DNA of 64,000 bases from Ophthalmolycus amberensis (lineage: Eukaryota; Chordata; Actinopteri; Perciformes; Zoarcidae). Positions 49,684 to 62,641 of the stretch are shown here, piece by piece; position 1 is the stretch's first letter, and the number at the start of each line of letters is the position of its first letter. The notes beneath the pieces are model-generated. The model did not search any database, was not told where the DNA came from, and saw nothing but the letters and a program-made list of their open reading frames with translations. Where the stretch lies: assembly GCA_024529925.1 (NCBI GenBank), contig JAFEUB010001191.1, positions 124,001 to 188,000 on the forward strand. Reading direction: 5' to 3'. Made by a program: the position numbers and the translations under genes.

Positions 49684-51446
49684 AGAAAGCAACTTTGGTA
49701 CACTACAAATTTATGTTTTCTCCAGCTAGTTCAACATTTTAGTACAACTGAATCCACCTCAAAGCTATTTTTGTTTGTTTAAATATGAAGCACCTCCTAT
49801 AAAGCGCTCACAAACTCACTCGGTCATGTTTAGCAGACTCTTCATGGGGGAGGACGGGTGTTCCCCACCTGTCAGCCTGCACCACCTGTAGGAAACGGAG
49901 GTATCATTAGCAACAGTTCAGACCTGTACAGTTTGTTCACACATACAAAGATTCAAAAGGTTGAAGGTCGAAATAAAATGTTCATTTCAATCGATTTTTG
50001 ATTTGGAATCGAAATCATGACATTAGAGAGTAGTTCCTTTCCAGAATGACATGTTTCCATGCATCCATTTCCTATTCAAGCTCTGTTAGCGGTAAGTTAA
50101 AGTATATCGTAAGGCTGGGCAATATCACCTAAACTTAGTTTAATGATTAAATGACACATAAAAGTAAAGTTCCTAGCTCTTCTGTACTGTATATGAACAG
50201 AAAATCAAAGATTATAACTGAATAATAATTATTTATTTTACTTATCGAGCAGCGGGCCATGTCAACAAAGCAAGTAGAAGATCGGATTACAACCCACACA
50301 CAGATAGACACTGCTCCTATATTGTACATAGCAAATAACTGTTTGCATGTTAATGCTCTGAATCCATATTGCACCTTTAATAATGTTGAAGCAAATATTA
50401 CAGATATTAACTCTATACTCACATCATCCCCTACAGAAAAGGCATTTTATAAAGAATCTAAATATAAGATATCAACATTGACACTATTTGAGAGTTGGTA
50501 ATAAATTACACTATTTTTCACAAATGAACATAAATCACAGTTGTCAAAAACGTGAAGTTTCTTTTTTTGATTTCTACTCTTCACTTTGATGATTGTCATT
50601 TTCTGATTTGTCTGCTGGCTCTTTGCTCTACTGACTCTCTTGGCACTAAACTCTCAACTGAAACCAAAAGTAACCAAAGACACATGCAGCACAGACGACA
50701 ATGGAGATGTTCTGTGCTCTCAACGGTTCTTAATGTTAAATCACATTTTCCTACATATCAGATGAAAAGGATTATGTACTATTTTCCAGTTGGATGATTT
50801 TGTTAAAAAGATGGGCCTGCAGCCACTTCGTCTGGGAGTTTGGGAAACTAATCTTTAATGAAGAACAGTCACAGAGTCCACAATCACCACAACAAACAAC
50901 AGCCACTTCCTCTGATATATGAGCTCAAATCCGCATACAAACAATGACCCGTGACCATTCGGTGAATCACTGATTTAGCTCTTTGAGTAGACTTAACTTC
51001 TCCCAATGACATGTCAGGTCATCAGCATGCTACTGTCATCTCCAGGATTAAAGATGTAATGACAAATGAAGACAGCTGTGACACCAGGCAAGAGAGTAAA
51101 AACAAAACAAATGATGGCTTATGCAGCAAAAACATTTCTTTGATTTATCAAAACCCACGTTGTCTAATGCTGCTGAACATGTTTCCAGCAATGACGCTGA
51201 ACAATTTCAACAAAATAATACCATTGTAGTGAAATTACAATGATATTGAAATTGTTTGTTTTAAAGAGTAAACATAGAAAAAGTTTCTGGAATTTTTTAA
51301 CCCATATAAAGTGTTAGCTGTAATGTCAACATGTTCAATGTCTAACTGATGTCAATTAATTTACTCCAAAATCTCAATAAACTTCATTTTTGTAAGACTA
51401 AAGTTACATGATAGCATCTTGTTATATGTCACTGAAGAACATATAC

Positions 51447-51580
<134 letters not shown>

Positions 51581-51765
51581 GTGTCCCACTCTGCCTTGAA
51601 GCCAGAGAAGCTTGATCAATGGTATTGATGAGGAGATGCTAATAGCTGATGCTAATAGGGCCGGTATGACTAATAGGCCGAGGGGGCCATTGATCTGCAG
51701 AGTTAGCATCTCATGCTAAAACAGCTGATTCAACCACATAGTTGGACTAAAAGTGCCACCCTTGC

Positions 51766-51770
<5 letters not shown>

Positions 51771-51806
<36 letters not shown>

Positions 51807-51816
51807 GTGTGTGTGT
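51771..51816. repeat. (GT)n microsatellite
   Basis: GT run with one GC interruption, followed by TATATACAC. Confidence 0.9.
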
Positions 51817-51883
51817 ATATACACTTGGGGAACATTGCATTCCTGCTTTAGGCTGAAGGATACAAATATACGCAGAGATGCAG

Positions 51884-51919
51884 GAGGACATAGTGAGGAC
51901 ATAGTGAGGACATAGTGAG
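51884..51919. repeat. 11-bp tandem repeat, three copies
   Basis: GAGGACATAGT repeated three times, then a partial fourth copy. Confidence 0.9.
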
Positions 51920-53015
51920 ACATTCAGTACACCAGGATTCACAGCTTAGGTCAAGCTTGCATTCACTTATAAACTCAGTCCCTCAGATTTGACCATTGTC
52001 TAACTACAGGCCTAACATTAACCCTCAACCAAACCTAACCTAGTTTTATTCAGACCTTTTTACAGCGGTGTGTGAATGCAGCTTTGCAATGGAAGTATGG
52101 CGGAGTGCAACAACTTGTCCAGCTATGCAAAGGCATTAACCACCAAAGATCGAGACCGCAACCTAAACAAATTGACTTTCCATATTTGTGTGCTATTAGT
52201 GAATGGCAAGATGACATTGGCAAGTGGCCCAATTGTTAGTAGCCATATATATATCTATATATACGCTGCCACATATATATACGTTAAACCAGCGAGAAAG
52301 TACGAGCACACAAGTCATTAGAAGTTATTTGTGATCATGCACAGAACATCAAATACCATGACATAGCCTCAGAGTTCTGAATTTATTGAATTTCTAAAAT
52401 GGTGCTACAAACACAAGCATTTTTGATTAGTCCAGCAGTAGTTAACACATGTAATAGCATGCAGCCATAAATGCCGCCGGTGTTTTGGTTTAACGAGTGA
52501 CTGGGTTAACTGGTGACTCAGCCGTATGCGTCAGTGGTTGCTTGTAGTGGCGGTAGCTGTTAAAAACACTAACAGAACATATAGGTGTCCTTGTAAAAGC
52601 CTTCAATTTTTTTTTAATACATACTCATCTACGTTTATTATCTACGGCAAACAATTTATTTAAGTTACTACGAGCAACTACGGACGCATTCGGCTGAAAG
52701 AATTGTAATTATGAATTGAATTCATTAACACAAGCAAGGCACCCTTGTGGTAGGACAGTTACAAAGTGTGAGACACTTTATTTCACCCCCATCCATCTGA
52801 AGGAAGGATCCTGAATATATAAGGATATACTGAATACTATAGAAAGTCACTCTACAAATACTAAGGAGAAAAAGAAGTGCCCTATTCAGCCTTATTAACA
52901 TTAGACCAACTAACATGTAGGGGAGACTCCCAGTTTCTCTCTAAAGGTGGCTGTGTTCATCTGAATGAGCTAAAACAAAGACAAGACTGCAGTTTGACGA
53001 CATAAAGAGGGGAGT

Positions 53016-54093
53016 TTTATTGATCAGCTCATTCTTTAACATCTGTAACTGTTTCTATAGATATACATTCAATGTTCTTTCTGTGGTCTCAAACCAGTTG
53101 AACTGCATCCACACATCCGTCAGCTAAACCTTCTGTGTACACAAGATTAGTGTTAATTTATCCTTGAAAAAACAACTTGTACATGTACCACAGTTCCTCC
53201 TGTAGCCCACCACAGTATTACCCGTGGAGTGCACATACAGTACGAGGGAATGCCTTCGGGTAGACAGAGGTTGGACAGATTCATAGGTGTAATGGACGTG
53301 TTTTCTTTGATTTTTTTTTCGTTACAAAAACCACACATTTCTTGCTGTACGTATAGTTCATAAATACAGTATATATTATAACCATTCATCTTGTGCTAAA
53401 ATCAAAGCTGTGCTGCAGTCAGTTAAAAAAAAATCTGGACATCAATAACATACGGTGAAATGGACTCGCCTGTATAGATTGTTTACAATATAATGTTTAC
53501 AGTGATTTTACTGTCTGATGTGCTCAAATACAGCGTTGTATTTTTATCTTTTCACAGAGACAGAAACAGAGTAAGTGTGTGCAGGTTTACAGTTGCCGAA
53601 AGTGTGTGTGTGTTTTTGGTGTTGTACTTTTGTATTTGTACTAAAGCCTGGAGAAACCGAGACATTTAAAACAGGAAAGAAATGATGAATTATTTTGGAC
53701 AGAGCCATGTGGTAATGATGTAAACAGCTCTTTTATATACGTAATTACTCAGTCATTCATTGGTTATATAGACGGGTGCCATGATTACCAAATTACATGT
53801 ACCATAAAGAACACAATACCACAGAAATCAACATTGATCTCACTGCCATCAAACTACCTGCAATTTCCTTCTCTGTCCATTAGTATATGTTTCTGTGTCT
53901 GCAGGATATTTAAACAATCACCATGAGTATGAGGCAAACCATTACATTAATAAACATTAATGATCAATTAAAAATAATGATCGAAATAGAACAAAACAAA
54001 TAAAGAGACAAAATATTCTGTGGACGGTCACACAGAATGTTGAATATATTACATCGATGTGCGGACGGTCCGATCATCAGCCGGACAAACGCT
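53016..54093 (-). other. probable cpe 3' UTR with polyadenylation signal
   Basis: Downstream of the cpe stop on the minus strand. TTTATT at 53016-53021 on the plus strand is AATAAA on the minus strand and is a reasonable cleavage signal, giving a UTR of about 1.1 kb. The UTR is AT-rich with no long frame. End unproven. Confidence 0.5.
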
Positions 54094-54192
54094 TTAGAAG
54101 TTCAGTGTCTCTGACATCATCTTCCACCAGTCCATCAGCTCCTCCCGCTCCTCCTCCTTCCTCTCCATCAGAGACTCCAGCTCGAAGTCCAC
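54094..54192 (-). CDS. cpe: carboxypeptidase E, last coding exon (C-terminal sorting helix)
   Basis: Encodes VDFELESLMERKEEEREELM then DWWKMMSETLNF and TAA. The ending WWKMMSETLNF is the hallmark C-terminus of carboxypeptidase E, and it separates this gene from carboxypeptidases N, M, Z and CPX. In the known protein this amphipathic helix associates with membranes and directs the enzyme to regulated secretory granules. The acceptor reads CCGTCTCAG just before GTGGAC. The exon is 99 nt, phase 0, and joins exon 54951-55069 in frame. Confidence 0.95.
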   Translation of the reverse strand: MDFELESLMERKEEEREELMDWWKMMSETLNF

Positions 54193-54950
54193 CTGAGACG
54201 GATGAGAGGTGAGAAGTAAAAGACGGAGTTGAGTTCACGGGGTTCTTCTTATTTTACAGTTTAAGTTTTGTTTTTTTTCAGACTTAGACTCTTCCCGGAG
54301 GGCTTGAAAGATTAAGGCTGTTCTTATTCTATATTTTTATTACGTCCAAACCCCCCAATGTATTAGTCTGTCTCTCAATGCTTTCCTATGTGTGGCTCTC
54401 CGCCCCAAACCATTTCATTCCTAAAACATAAATCTTTAAAAAACAGGTTACAAATACATGTGTATTTTTCCCTAAAAGCAGTCTCATAAAACAAGGTAAC
54501 TGAGGTAAATATAAGGTTATAAAATAAAGCTTTGTCTCAAGCAGTCACAAGCCAAAAACCTTAAGCACCTTTGAAGGCATCAAATCCTGCTCGATATCAG
54601 ATCCCAACTGGACACTTGTATGCATCAAATATACAGTATCTTGCTCGAGGTCCCCGATTAGAGTGATCAAGTTACAGTTTTACATCCAAATCTTTCCCAA
54701 ATAATTCCTGCCTGTGTTATACTCAATTCTTACTCACGTGCTCTAATATTGGAATATTTACAATAAATTTGCCAGAGAGTGAACTAAAAGCGCTTTTTGT
54801 ACACTTTTCACTGGCAGCGTAGACGTATTGGATGATTTGATTTAAGGATTGCGTCATGGTCCTCTGCAAGCTACCCTTTTGGAAATATGAAGTGAGCGCA
54901 CGGTGAATGAGAGGCATATTTCGATTGGTTAATTTGTCTGTGAGTCTTAC

Positions 54951-55069
54951 TCTGGTTGCAGGGCTGTAGGGAATGGCCACCTTCTTGATGACAGTCAGGT
55001 ATCCTGGGGCAGAGGCCCCCACTTTGTAGTTTCCTGGAGCCAGGAGGCGCCAGTAGTCTCCATCTTTGG
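54951..55069 (-). CDS. cpe: carboxypeptidase E, penultimate coding exon
   Basis: Encodes (A)KDGDYWRLLAPGNYKVG, then ASAPGYLTVIKKVAIPYSPATR: the second half of the transthyretin-like domain that follows the catalytic domain in the N/E subfamily of M14 carboxypeptidases. Acceptor TTTGTAG and donor GTAAGA border a 119-nt exon that starts in phase 1, completing a GCC codon with the preceding exon. The frame is intact and close to mammalian CPE. Confidence 0.95.
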
Positions 55070-55346
55070 CTACAAACACACAGATTTCCCCATTAATACA
55101 CGTATGTCAACAACAAACACAACACCCAACGGATCCTCTCAATGCAGGGCTGTTTTGAGCCCCTGTTACTGTCACTGTAACATAGCAGGCACAAATACAA
55201 ATCAGCTGCTGAAAAAGGGGATGCAGTACCAGCTTTGTCCACCAGACGGCATCACAACATCTTACCATTACATTTCTCACATCACAATCTCATGTTGATG
55301 GGGTACGATTGCCAGGATTGTGTGAATTTGCATCAGATGCTGATAC

Positions 55347-55446
55347 CTGTGGTGATGTCATGGTCAATGCCCTCCACAGAGATGCTGGCATTGGAGATGG
55401 GGTTGCCCTGGAGGTCACGCACGAAGCCCTTTACACCACGGTGAAC
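55347..55446 (-). CDS. cpe: carboxypeptidase E exon (start of transthyretin-like domain)
   Basis: Encodes VHRGVKGFVRDLQGNPISNA, then SISVEGIDHDITT. The HRGVKGFV...GNPI motif marks the beginning of the transthyretin-like domain in CPE-type carboxypeptidases. Acceptor TTCGTAG, donor GTATCA; 100 nt, ends in phase 1. The reading frame is intact. Confidence 0.95.
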
Positions 55447-55938
55447 CTACGAACACAAACAAAGAGGCACTACTCAAGGCTCGGTTCAAGGAGAGGGGGA
55501 ATGGTGCTTTTTGGAAAATACACCGTGACACAATGACATCTCGGATGCTTTACGTGACCGTAAGAATTCACGGACCCTGGGAATAAAATGCACAAACTGT
55601 CTTCCACAGAAAAACAACAACAACAACAACAAACAATGTTGTGTTTGCAAAGGTGGAAGTAGTGTTGTGTTGTCACACAAATCCTTTGGGTTGACTTTGT
55701 GGCCAACACTAGTTTCTTTTTACTATAAACACTTCTTGGCCATAACTCATCAAACACATTTTAATTCACCCCATGTAGCATGGAGCATCTTAATCTGGGT
55801 TTTTTTATTTTTTTATTTTGAGTCATCGCTTTTTCAAATGGTGATTTAGATCTTATTGAAATTCATACTCGACCCACTTCATCAGTCAAACCAGACATAT
55901 TTAGGACATATTCCTTGAGTCCCGGTGGGGCTGCATAC

Positions 55939-56078
55939 CTGCTCGATGTAGTTGACCAGTGAGTTGCGGTTCTGCTCCCAGTAGGTCTTGAGTGTGTCCT
56001 CACTGGGGAACTTGTCACAACTGAGCTCCAGAGTGATCTCGAAACTGTTGCTGCTGAGGTAGTTGAAATCCTGCATTC
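55939..56078 (-). CDS. cpe: carboxypeptidase E exon with catalytic glutamate
   Basis: Encodes (G)MQDFNYLSSNSFEITLE, then LSCDKFPSEDTLKTYWEQNR and NSLVNYIEQ. The Glu in FEITLELSCDKFP is at the place of the catalytic glutamate of M14 metallocarboxypeptidases, so the catalytic residue is present. Acceptor CTTACAG, donor GTATGC; 140 nt. The enzyme removes C-terminal Lys/Arg from prohormone and neuropeptide intermediates in secretory granules. Confidence 0.95.
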
Positions 56079-56832
56079 CTGTAAGAAAAAAAAGAAACAG
56101 GGAGAAAGAGAGCAATACTGATATTAAGAAACAAAGTGGCAGGAAGTAGAGAATTAGCAAATGACAGATTTTAGACATTTTTTACGAAAATTAGAACCCA
56201 GTAATTCATGTTTTGCTGGTTTTCAGAAGACAGGCTTCTTGGGCTATAATGGGATATATTTGATTGAAAAGTCTTTAAAAAGACATGTTAGTTACATATG
56301 ACTGTTGCTTCAATAACATTTCTAAAAAGAAATGGTCAGTCCAATGCATCGGCAGCTCATTTTAGCTCATATACACATGATAAGGAAGATTTTGCAGAAC
56401 AGAAATGTGAAAGATATGTTTGGAGTAATTTGGAAAGTGTTGCCATTGCTCGACTTGTACACCAGAGAGCACTGACATCTTTACTTTCCATCTGTAAAAT
56501 ATCACCTTAAATGCATATTTCTTTAATAAAACATGGGATCCTTATCGGAAATGTTCATGTGTTCATGTAAAAACACTTTTTAAGTCAACTTATATTTTAC
56601 TTATAAACAACTTACATATTCTGGGAGGCCTTTTCTGCCCTTATTAGATAGAGTGCAGGAGAGAGTTATCAAACAGAGGGTGTTGTGATTGCATGGTCAG
56701 GGTCTTAAACCCTTTGGCCACCAGAGCACCCCACATTATCCCATATATCAGTTCATACGGTAACTCTCAAATATCAATGACTTTACTTGCAAAACACCAA
56801 ATCACACACATCAGGGGCTTGCTGGATCTTAC

Positions 56833-57015
56833 CTCCTGGCACGCTGTACCAGGCCCCTCCGTTGGTGATGCCATCTTTGAAGCTGGAGTCGTCATCGTTC
56901 TTGCGGCAGGGGGGTCGGTTAGGGTCGGACATGATTGGGTTGTACATGGAGTAGGCCCTCGCCAGAGACTTGAACGTCACATCATCTGGACTGGAGCTAT
57001 ACTCATGGGTGGAGC
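56833..57015 (-). CDS. cpe: carboxypeptidase E exon (substrate-pocket region)
   Basis: Encodes STHEYSSSPDDVTFKSLARA, then YSMYNPIMSDPNRPPCRKND and DDSSFKDGITNGGAWYSVPG. The NGGAWYSVPGG motif is characteristic of the N/E carboxypeptidase subfamily. Acceptor CTCTAAG, donor GTAAGA; 183 nt, starting two bases into a Gly codon and ending one base into the next Gly codon. Frame intact. Confidence 0.95.
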
Positions 57016-57373
57016 CTTAGAGGAGGAACAAGAGGGAACAAACGAGAGCCCAATGTTTAGACAGCAGCTGTGACAAAGTGTTAATTAACTGAACACCTGC
57101 ATCTGGAGCACATTAAACGTGCGAAAACACATTTTGTTTACTTTGAGTAATAGCGCACAGGAAGCCGTAGAAGGAAAACATTTCCCATCTGATTTAAATC
57201 AGTGTTACGAACACTGAAGAAAAACTAATAAAATGTTTGTTGATGCATTTATGGGTCAAATATTTTTCAAATGAGTGGAAACATTCTCATATAGAGCGAG
57301 GGAAACATTTTATATACAGTTTAACAACCCAAACAGAAAATACAAGGGTGTGTTTGAGAATGTGCTCATGTAC

Positions 57374-57490
57374 CGGTGCGGGTCTCATCATACGGGTAGT
57401 TGGCACCACGTCGCCTCCATGCAGGTTAGCTGAGAGGACGAAGGGGATATCCATGATCCAGTGGATCACTGCCTTGGTCTCTGGAGCCAG
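57374..57490 (-). CDS. cpe: carboxypeptidase E exon with zinc-ligand His; apparent 1-base deletion
   Basis: Encodes LAPETKAVIHWIMDIPFVLS, then ANLHGGDVV, including the His of SANLHGG that supplies the third zinc ligand in this family. After GACGTGGTG the expected GCCAACTACCCGTATGATGA (ANYPYDE) appears as CCAACTACCCG, one base short, so the literal frame becomes PTTRMMRPAP. With the missing base the exon would be 118 nt and would join the next exon in phase (ACC G|GC TCC). Acceptor CTTTGCAG and donor GTACAT are good. Either the assembly has an indel near 57404 or this allele is broken. All other exons seen are intact, which favours an assembly error. The earlier exons lie beyond the right edge. 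Confidence 0.9.
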
Positions 57491-57608
57491 CTGCAAAGGC
57501 CAAACCCATAAATTACATACACTTAGAAATGCATATTGTACCTAAAATAATACCACTTCCAACCAACACACACACCAGGTTTCTTTATAAAGCTTTTTTT
57601 TGATTTTT

Positions 57609-58621
57609 TGTCCGAAAGCTACATCATGGACCTTGAGGTGAGATTATTTTGTCAAACGGTTATTTTTCTGTCAGTCAGCTAACCGAGTAACCTACTTACT
57701 ATTTCAGCACTGACGATGATATGCAATTAAATTTGAAGATTGTCGTGATATAAGAGAACATATGAGGAGGATGAAGGTGAATGAAGATGCTGAATGTTAG
57801 GTAAACGAAAATTTAGAGATGTCACGGATGCATAAAAAGTTAATGTAAGGATGCAAACGGATGAAGATTTGATCTAGTTGGTGTTAATTGTCATGCAGAC
57901 ATAACCACTTGATTTGAAAATATTTCAACTTAAGCAAAACATTGACGGCTATCCTGAGGTGTATGACTGGTGATTATTGTACAGAAAGGTATGAAAGTTA
58001 AGAGTGCTTGAATAAAAGTTTTGAAATTTGACACACATACCGAAAACGTCCATACTGTCCCTTGATTATTAGTAGAAACAAGGACTTCCCTCCAGCAGAA
58101 TCAAGCGAGTTCGATGTTTGTAAATGTGATGCTCCCAGACAGGGACCTTTTCCGCACTGTTCACCCTCTTAACCTCTCTTTCCCAGAATTATTGGTTGAT
58201 CTATACTGTCATATATCTAATGAAGGCAAAAAAAAATGCCTTCAAAATGCACACATGATTATATTAGGAAGAAACAGGTATCAGTTGAGGTTTACAGGGG
58301 AAACGGGATACTCGTGTGTGCGATTGCTGTGAGAAATTTAAGTGTATAAGTATGAATACATTCTTTATGTTCACTGATATTTCCAGCAAATAAAAGCATT
58401 GCCTGTGTTTTCTCACTCAGTTATTTTAACCTACAAGAGTCGCTCAGTTACTCAAACATATGTAGACTGACTGTCTCCCTGTAACCTGCCGGGCTTCAAT
58501 CCAAACACTAACACACGGCCAGGTCTCAGCATAACTAAAAACCACAAAGTCATGGGATTGCAGTATCAACATTAAATCACCCACAGAGAGAACAGTGTAA
58601 CATGCACATGAAAAGCACATA

Positions 58622-58655
<34 letters not shown>

Positions 58656-59617
58656 GGCAAGTGTCCAGGGTTGTCAGGTTTGTGTATTTGGTATGTGAGG
58701 AATGTGTGTTTGTCAGCGTGTGGACACTCAGTGTTCTGGGTGGAGTCCATATCGGTCCAATGTGTCATCACAGACAACATTAAGGCCTCAAAGGTGCCAT
58801 TAAAACACATTTGAACATATTTGTGTGCACAAACACATCTGCGTATACACACACAGTCAGACAGGTGTAACCAAAGCAAACATCTAGAAAAAGAACAACA
58901 CGGCAACATCTCTCAGGTATCTTCCGATTCCTCCACCTGCTCCGTAGGAATGATCCGTATACTGTAGAGTTAACATGCAACAATAATCCTTACTAGTCAA
59001 TCCTTACTGAGCTTTGCTACATGGTCTGGACAAAGAGCAGTGAACAGAGTGTTCTTCATGTTAAAAGATAACTGACACACGTCCGTACACCGAAACACAA
59101 GAACATAAAGTGCAAGATTAAGACAGATTTAGGACTGGCAATTGAGCCTTGACTTGCTTGTTGAGGTTTTAGTCTTGTTTACTTATTTTTGACAATATAT
59201 CTCCCTACATCTGGAAAGTTGTATGACTGCTTACGTGTATTGTAGCATATTTTGTGAAATAGGGAAACAAATGTAACTATAAATGCAAAGAAATAAATAT
59301 AAATGCAAGGAACTTATCTATGATATTGGAAAAAAGTACCTTGCCAGCATCATTACTGAAACTCAGGTATCATATTCAATACACAATTTTAAATCATGAA
59401 TACCACAATAGGTAGATGGGCTAGACACCAACAAATACTACACATATATATTGTAAAAGAAAGAAGGAAGGAAAGACAGAGAGCTTAGTTTAAAACTGGG
59501 ATTGCACGAAAGCTTAATATCCATTTCACATGGGTGGAGCACATATAGATACCAGGCATGACACCTATTAACTTGCATTTTTAATGTATACACCTTGCAT
59601 TAAATCACGGACAATAA
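57609..59617 (+). repeat. segmental duplication, cpe-intron copy, part 1
   Basis: Copy of 7435-9436 inside the cpe intron upstream of the exon at 57374-57490. Same orientation, with scattered substitutions. No functional element is recognised in it. Confidence 0.95.
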
Positions 59618-59789
59618 TTTGTTATTGACATCCGTATCCGACGTCTACACTGAACCAAAACCCCGGGGTTCTCAGATACCTCCAACCTCGGCGGAGTTTT
59701 CAGGTTCCTCCTTTAAGGCTGCTCCAAAACTCCGGCGTCGTGTGGCTGCTCATCGTAAACGTAGGAAAAGTGGACAAGTGTGGACATGG
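59618..59789 (+). other. 172-bp segment unique to the cpe-intron copy
   Basis: Replaces the 2.7 kb (9437-12138) found in the tll1-side copy. It is GC-rich and one frame reads APKLRRRVAAHRKRRKSGQ, an arginine-rich stretch that might be a piece of a LINE protein, but the resemblance is weak and the segment remains unidentified. Confidence 0.5.
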
Positions 59790-60175
59790 CATGAGACCAG
59801 TTCACCCTGCGTCGCCACAGCTTACCTGGTGCGTTTACCTGCCCGGGCCGCGTCGGTTTGCTGCGGTGTCACGAAGCGACCCATCATGCCTCAAACGCAG
59901 GAGTCTAATCTCGGGACTCTCAGGGGGCCTGCGGTGTCACTTGGTACCGGCAGTTCCGAACGTGCCCGTCTCCCCCCATGTATTACCGGGAGATTACCGG
60001 AGCGCTGTCTCTGCTGCTCCCGATTAATCCTGCCCTCGGGGAGAGGTAGCGGCGCGCTGACGTCACTGTATCAATCCATCCGCAAACTGTCCACTACACA
60101 CGCCCCGAGGCATGGACACAAATCCCCTGGAGGCTGCGCGCACACACTCAGACACGCGCGGAGTTTAGTTAGTGT
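59790..60175. promoter_or_regulatory. second copy of the CpG island
   Basis: Near-identical to 12139-12530, including the minus-strand donor word and the CRE at 60058-60065. CpG density is still high, so it has not decayed by deamination much more than the other copy. Inside a cpe intron it could act as an ectopic promoter. Confidence 0.5.
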
Positions 60176-60351
60176 AGGTCAACAAACCCCTGATTTTTGT
60201 CCCGAAGACAGGTGATAAACTTAACCATCAGATTATAAGAGAAAGAAGTTTATAACAGGAGGAAGCATCACCAATTCTCATTTTTTTTAAACCTGCAGGT
60301 TGTAACTGTTTCCTCAGCATATCTGGGAGTTTGTTGATGTGAAATTGGCTA

Positions 60352-60661
60352 TGCGTTCCAATACCATTCTACCATACTATTTAGTGTGCAAGAAAAAGAT
60401 TTTGTAAGTCCCAACACATATGTCAAATATTACATCAGGTCCCATTTTGCAGCATCCAAGCCAGCATGCTTTTCTGGCTAGTCTAACCCACAATCCTTCA
60501 GGAAGCAGATATATGAGCAAGAGCATCAGGGTGTAAGGTATTAGGTTATTAGGAAGTAGTATGTCCGAATCGAATGCATACTACATGCAACTGTACGTCC
60601 TTTCTAAGGGCAGCTGCAGTATAATGAAAGTAAAAATAAAAAGTATGCGATTTCGAACGCA
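60352..60661. mobile_element. MITE-like element, duplicated copy
   Basis: Copy of 12719-13030 with the same imperfect termini TGCGTTCC and GAACGCA; carried along by the segmental duplication rather than inserted separately. Confidence 0.55.
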
Positions 60662-61760
60662 GCTTAAGAATCGACAACCATGCCAGCGTCTTTGTAAATC
60701 TGTCGCTAAACTAAATGCTAACATCAACATGCTATCATTGACATTGTAGCAAATAATGTTATGTTTGCAATTTTGGTTACTTTGTAGCATGTAGCATGCT
60801 AAGGTTTGCAGGTATTTGGTTATGAATTCAAGTCTTTGACAAAATAGACTGAGTTCACAGAAATACGTGAACTGACCACAAGCTCCTAACAGCATGTTGG
60901 CAGCACGGAAACAATGTCAATGGAAAATCAATTAGGATTCTTTGTCATGGCAGACACAAAAATTAAACGCATGTGAATGGGCAACGCTCAGAGCTACTGA
61001 TTTAGTACAAACAGTGAGAAAGACTATGGTGGTGGGATGGAGGGAGAGAGGGGAGGTGGACGGATCAAACACAGGACTTTATTCAAACAGGATACTAGTC
61101 ACGTACCAAAGTGTTGTTGAGTTATTGTAAAGTTACGTTTGTGACGTCGTTACTTAGGTTCCGTACGTATTTTAAGCCCAACTTTGATGTTTTTCTTAAA
61201 CCTAACTTGTTGCCTAAACCCTAACGTTATTTTTGTTGCCTGAAACTAATTATTTCTAGGACCAACCATGATGTTTTCCTGAAACTAACTAAGTGGTTTT
61301 GTTGTCGAAACCAAACGTTGGTTTTGTTGGCCAAACCTAACGTTATATTGTTTCTGTGGTGGTGGCACATACCGGTATGTAATATTCATTAACGGTCCAC
61401 GTACCGAGCTCTGATTGGTCAGTGTGTATTTGAAGAAAATTAATTAAATCACACGTTGCTGAGGGAGCAGAGGGCCAGAAAATGATCAGAAGGCAATTCA
61501 TTGGTGATATTTTGTCTTCAATAAATAAATGTTGGAAAACAATCACTTGAGTCGTCTCGTTCCATGACCCACAACTGTTACATATGGACCAGATGGAAGG
61601 TAACTGAAGATAGGAGTAATGATATACTATTTTATTAGTTTAAGGGGCTTTTGTTACCCACCAAGTTGCAGCGGAACCGGCTGTTCCTCGTAGAACCTGT
61701 CTGAATGGACTTTTATCTGTTCACCTTTTCTTCTGGATGGTTCTCCTCTGACTCATCTCC

Positions 61761-62560
61761 CGAGTCAAAACCACACCCATTAATGCATTGCTGGTGAAAT
61801 CCAGGGAACTGCCATTACATGTGAGGAGAACTGAGTTAGCACTATCACACTGGATTAGTATTCATGGTGGACTTAACGGAAATACAGCATCGACTGTCCT
61901 GTACAATGGTTGGGAGTACTCGACATTCTCTGGTAAAAGCTTTGGATGGGACATCTTGGCAGGAAATTTGGAATAATGACAATAAGGGTAGAAATTACAA
62001 CAAAATTCAGACATCAGTCAGAGTGAGACGTGATGGAAGTAAAAGTAGAAACGAAGATGTTACTTTCAGATTAAGGTTCAGACATACAGGACTCAATGAC
62101 ACATTATACACATCATGAAAAAGACAGAGTGGGATAAATGTGAGATATGCAACTGTAAAGAAACTGTAGAACATGTGCTGATAGAGTGGAGGAAGTTCAG
62201 GGTGGAAAGAGAAAGACTGAAGAACAGAGTGGTCGATACAGGAAGGGAGTGGAGCATCAAAGGACTGTTAGAGACAGGGGACAAACAAGTTCAGCTTAAA
62301 AGGGCTTTATTTAATATTTTTGAATGAAACGGGTTAAAAAGCCAGAATATAACTGCTATATGAAGTTTATTTCTATTTTTTTCATTATATTTATGAATAA
62401 CATTATTATTGTGTTTAAATGATAACTGTCATAAAGTCATGATGTTACACACTCCGGTCCAGTAGGTGGCGCCTTAAACATTGGTTTGTAGTCCGCCATT
62501 AAAGTGAAAGAAGAAGAAGAAGAAGGAGAAGGAGAAGAAGAAGAAGAAGAAGGAGAGGAG
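61761..62560 (+). mobile_element. LINE fragment, duplicated copy
   Basis: Copy of 14132-14945 with the same 5' truncation point and the same flanking GACTCATCTCC repeats at 61750-61760 and 62561-62571. It therefore moved with the duplication and did not insert independently. Its 3' end keeps an intact CCAGTAGGTGGCGC at 62459-62472, where the other copy has three extra bases. The (GAA)n tail is shorter and has GGA interruptions. Confidence 0.85.
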
Positions 62561-62641
62561 GACTCATCTCCTGGTAGCCTATAAAGCTATTGAAGTTATC
62601 CGGAGCTCGTATGGAGGAAAACTTTCTGTGGTTTAGTGAAA

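Noticed and set aside
59619..60215. 198-codon frame over the duplicated CpG island
   Set aside because: It crosses the junction of unrelated segments and matches no family; the equivalent frame at 12089-12526 has a different N-terminus.
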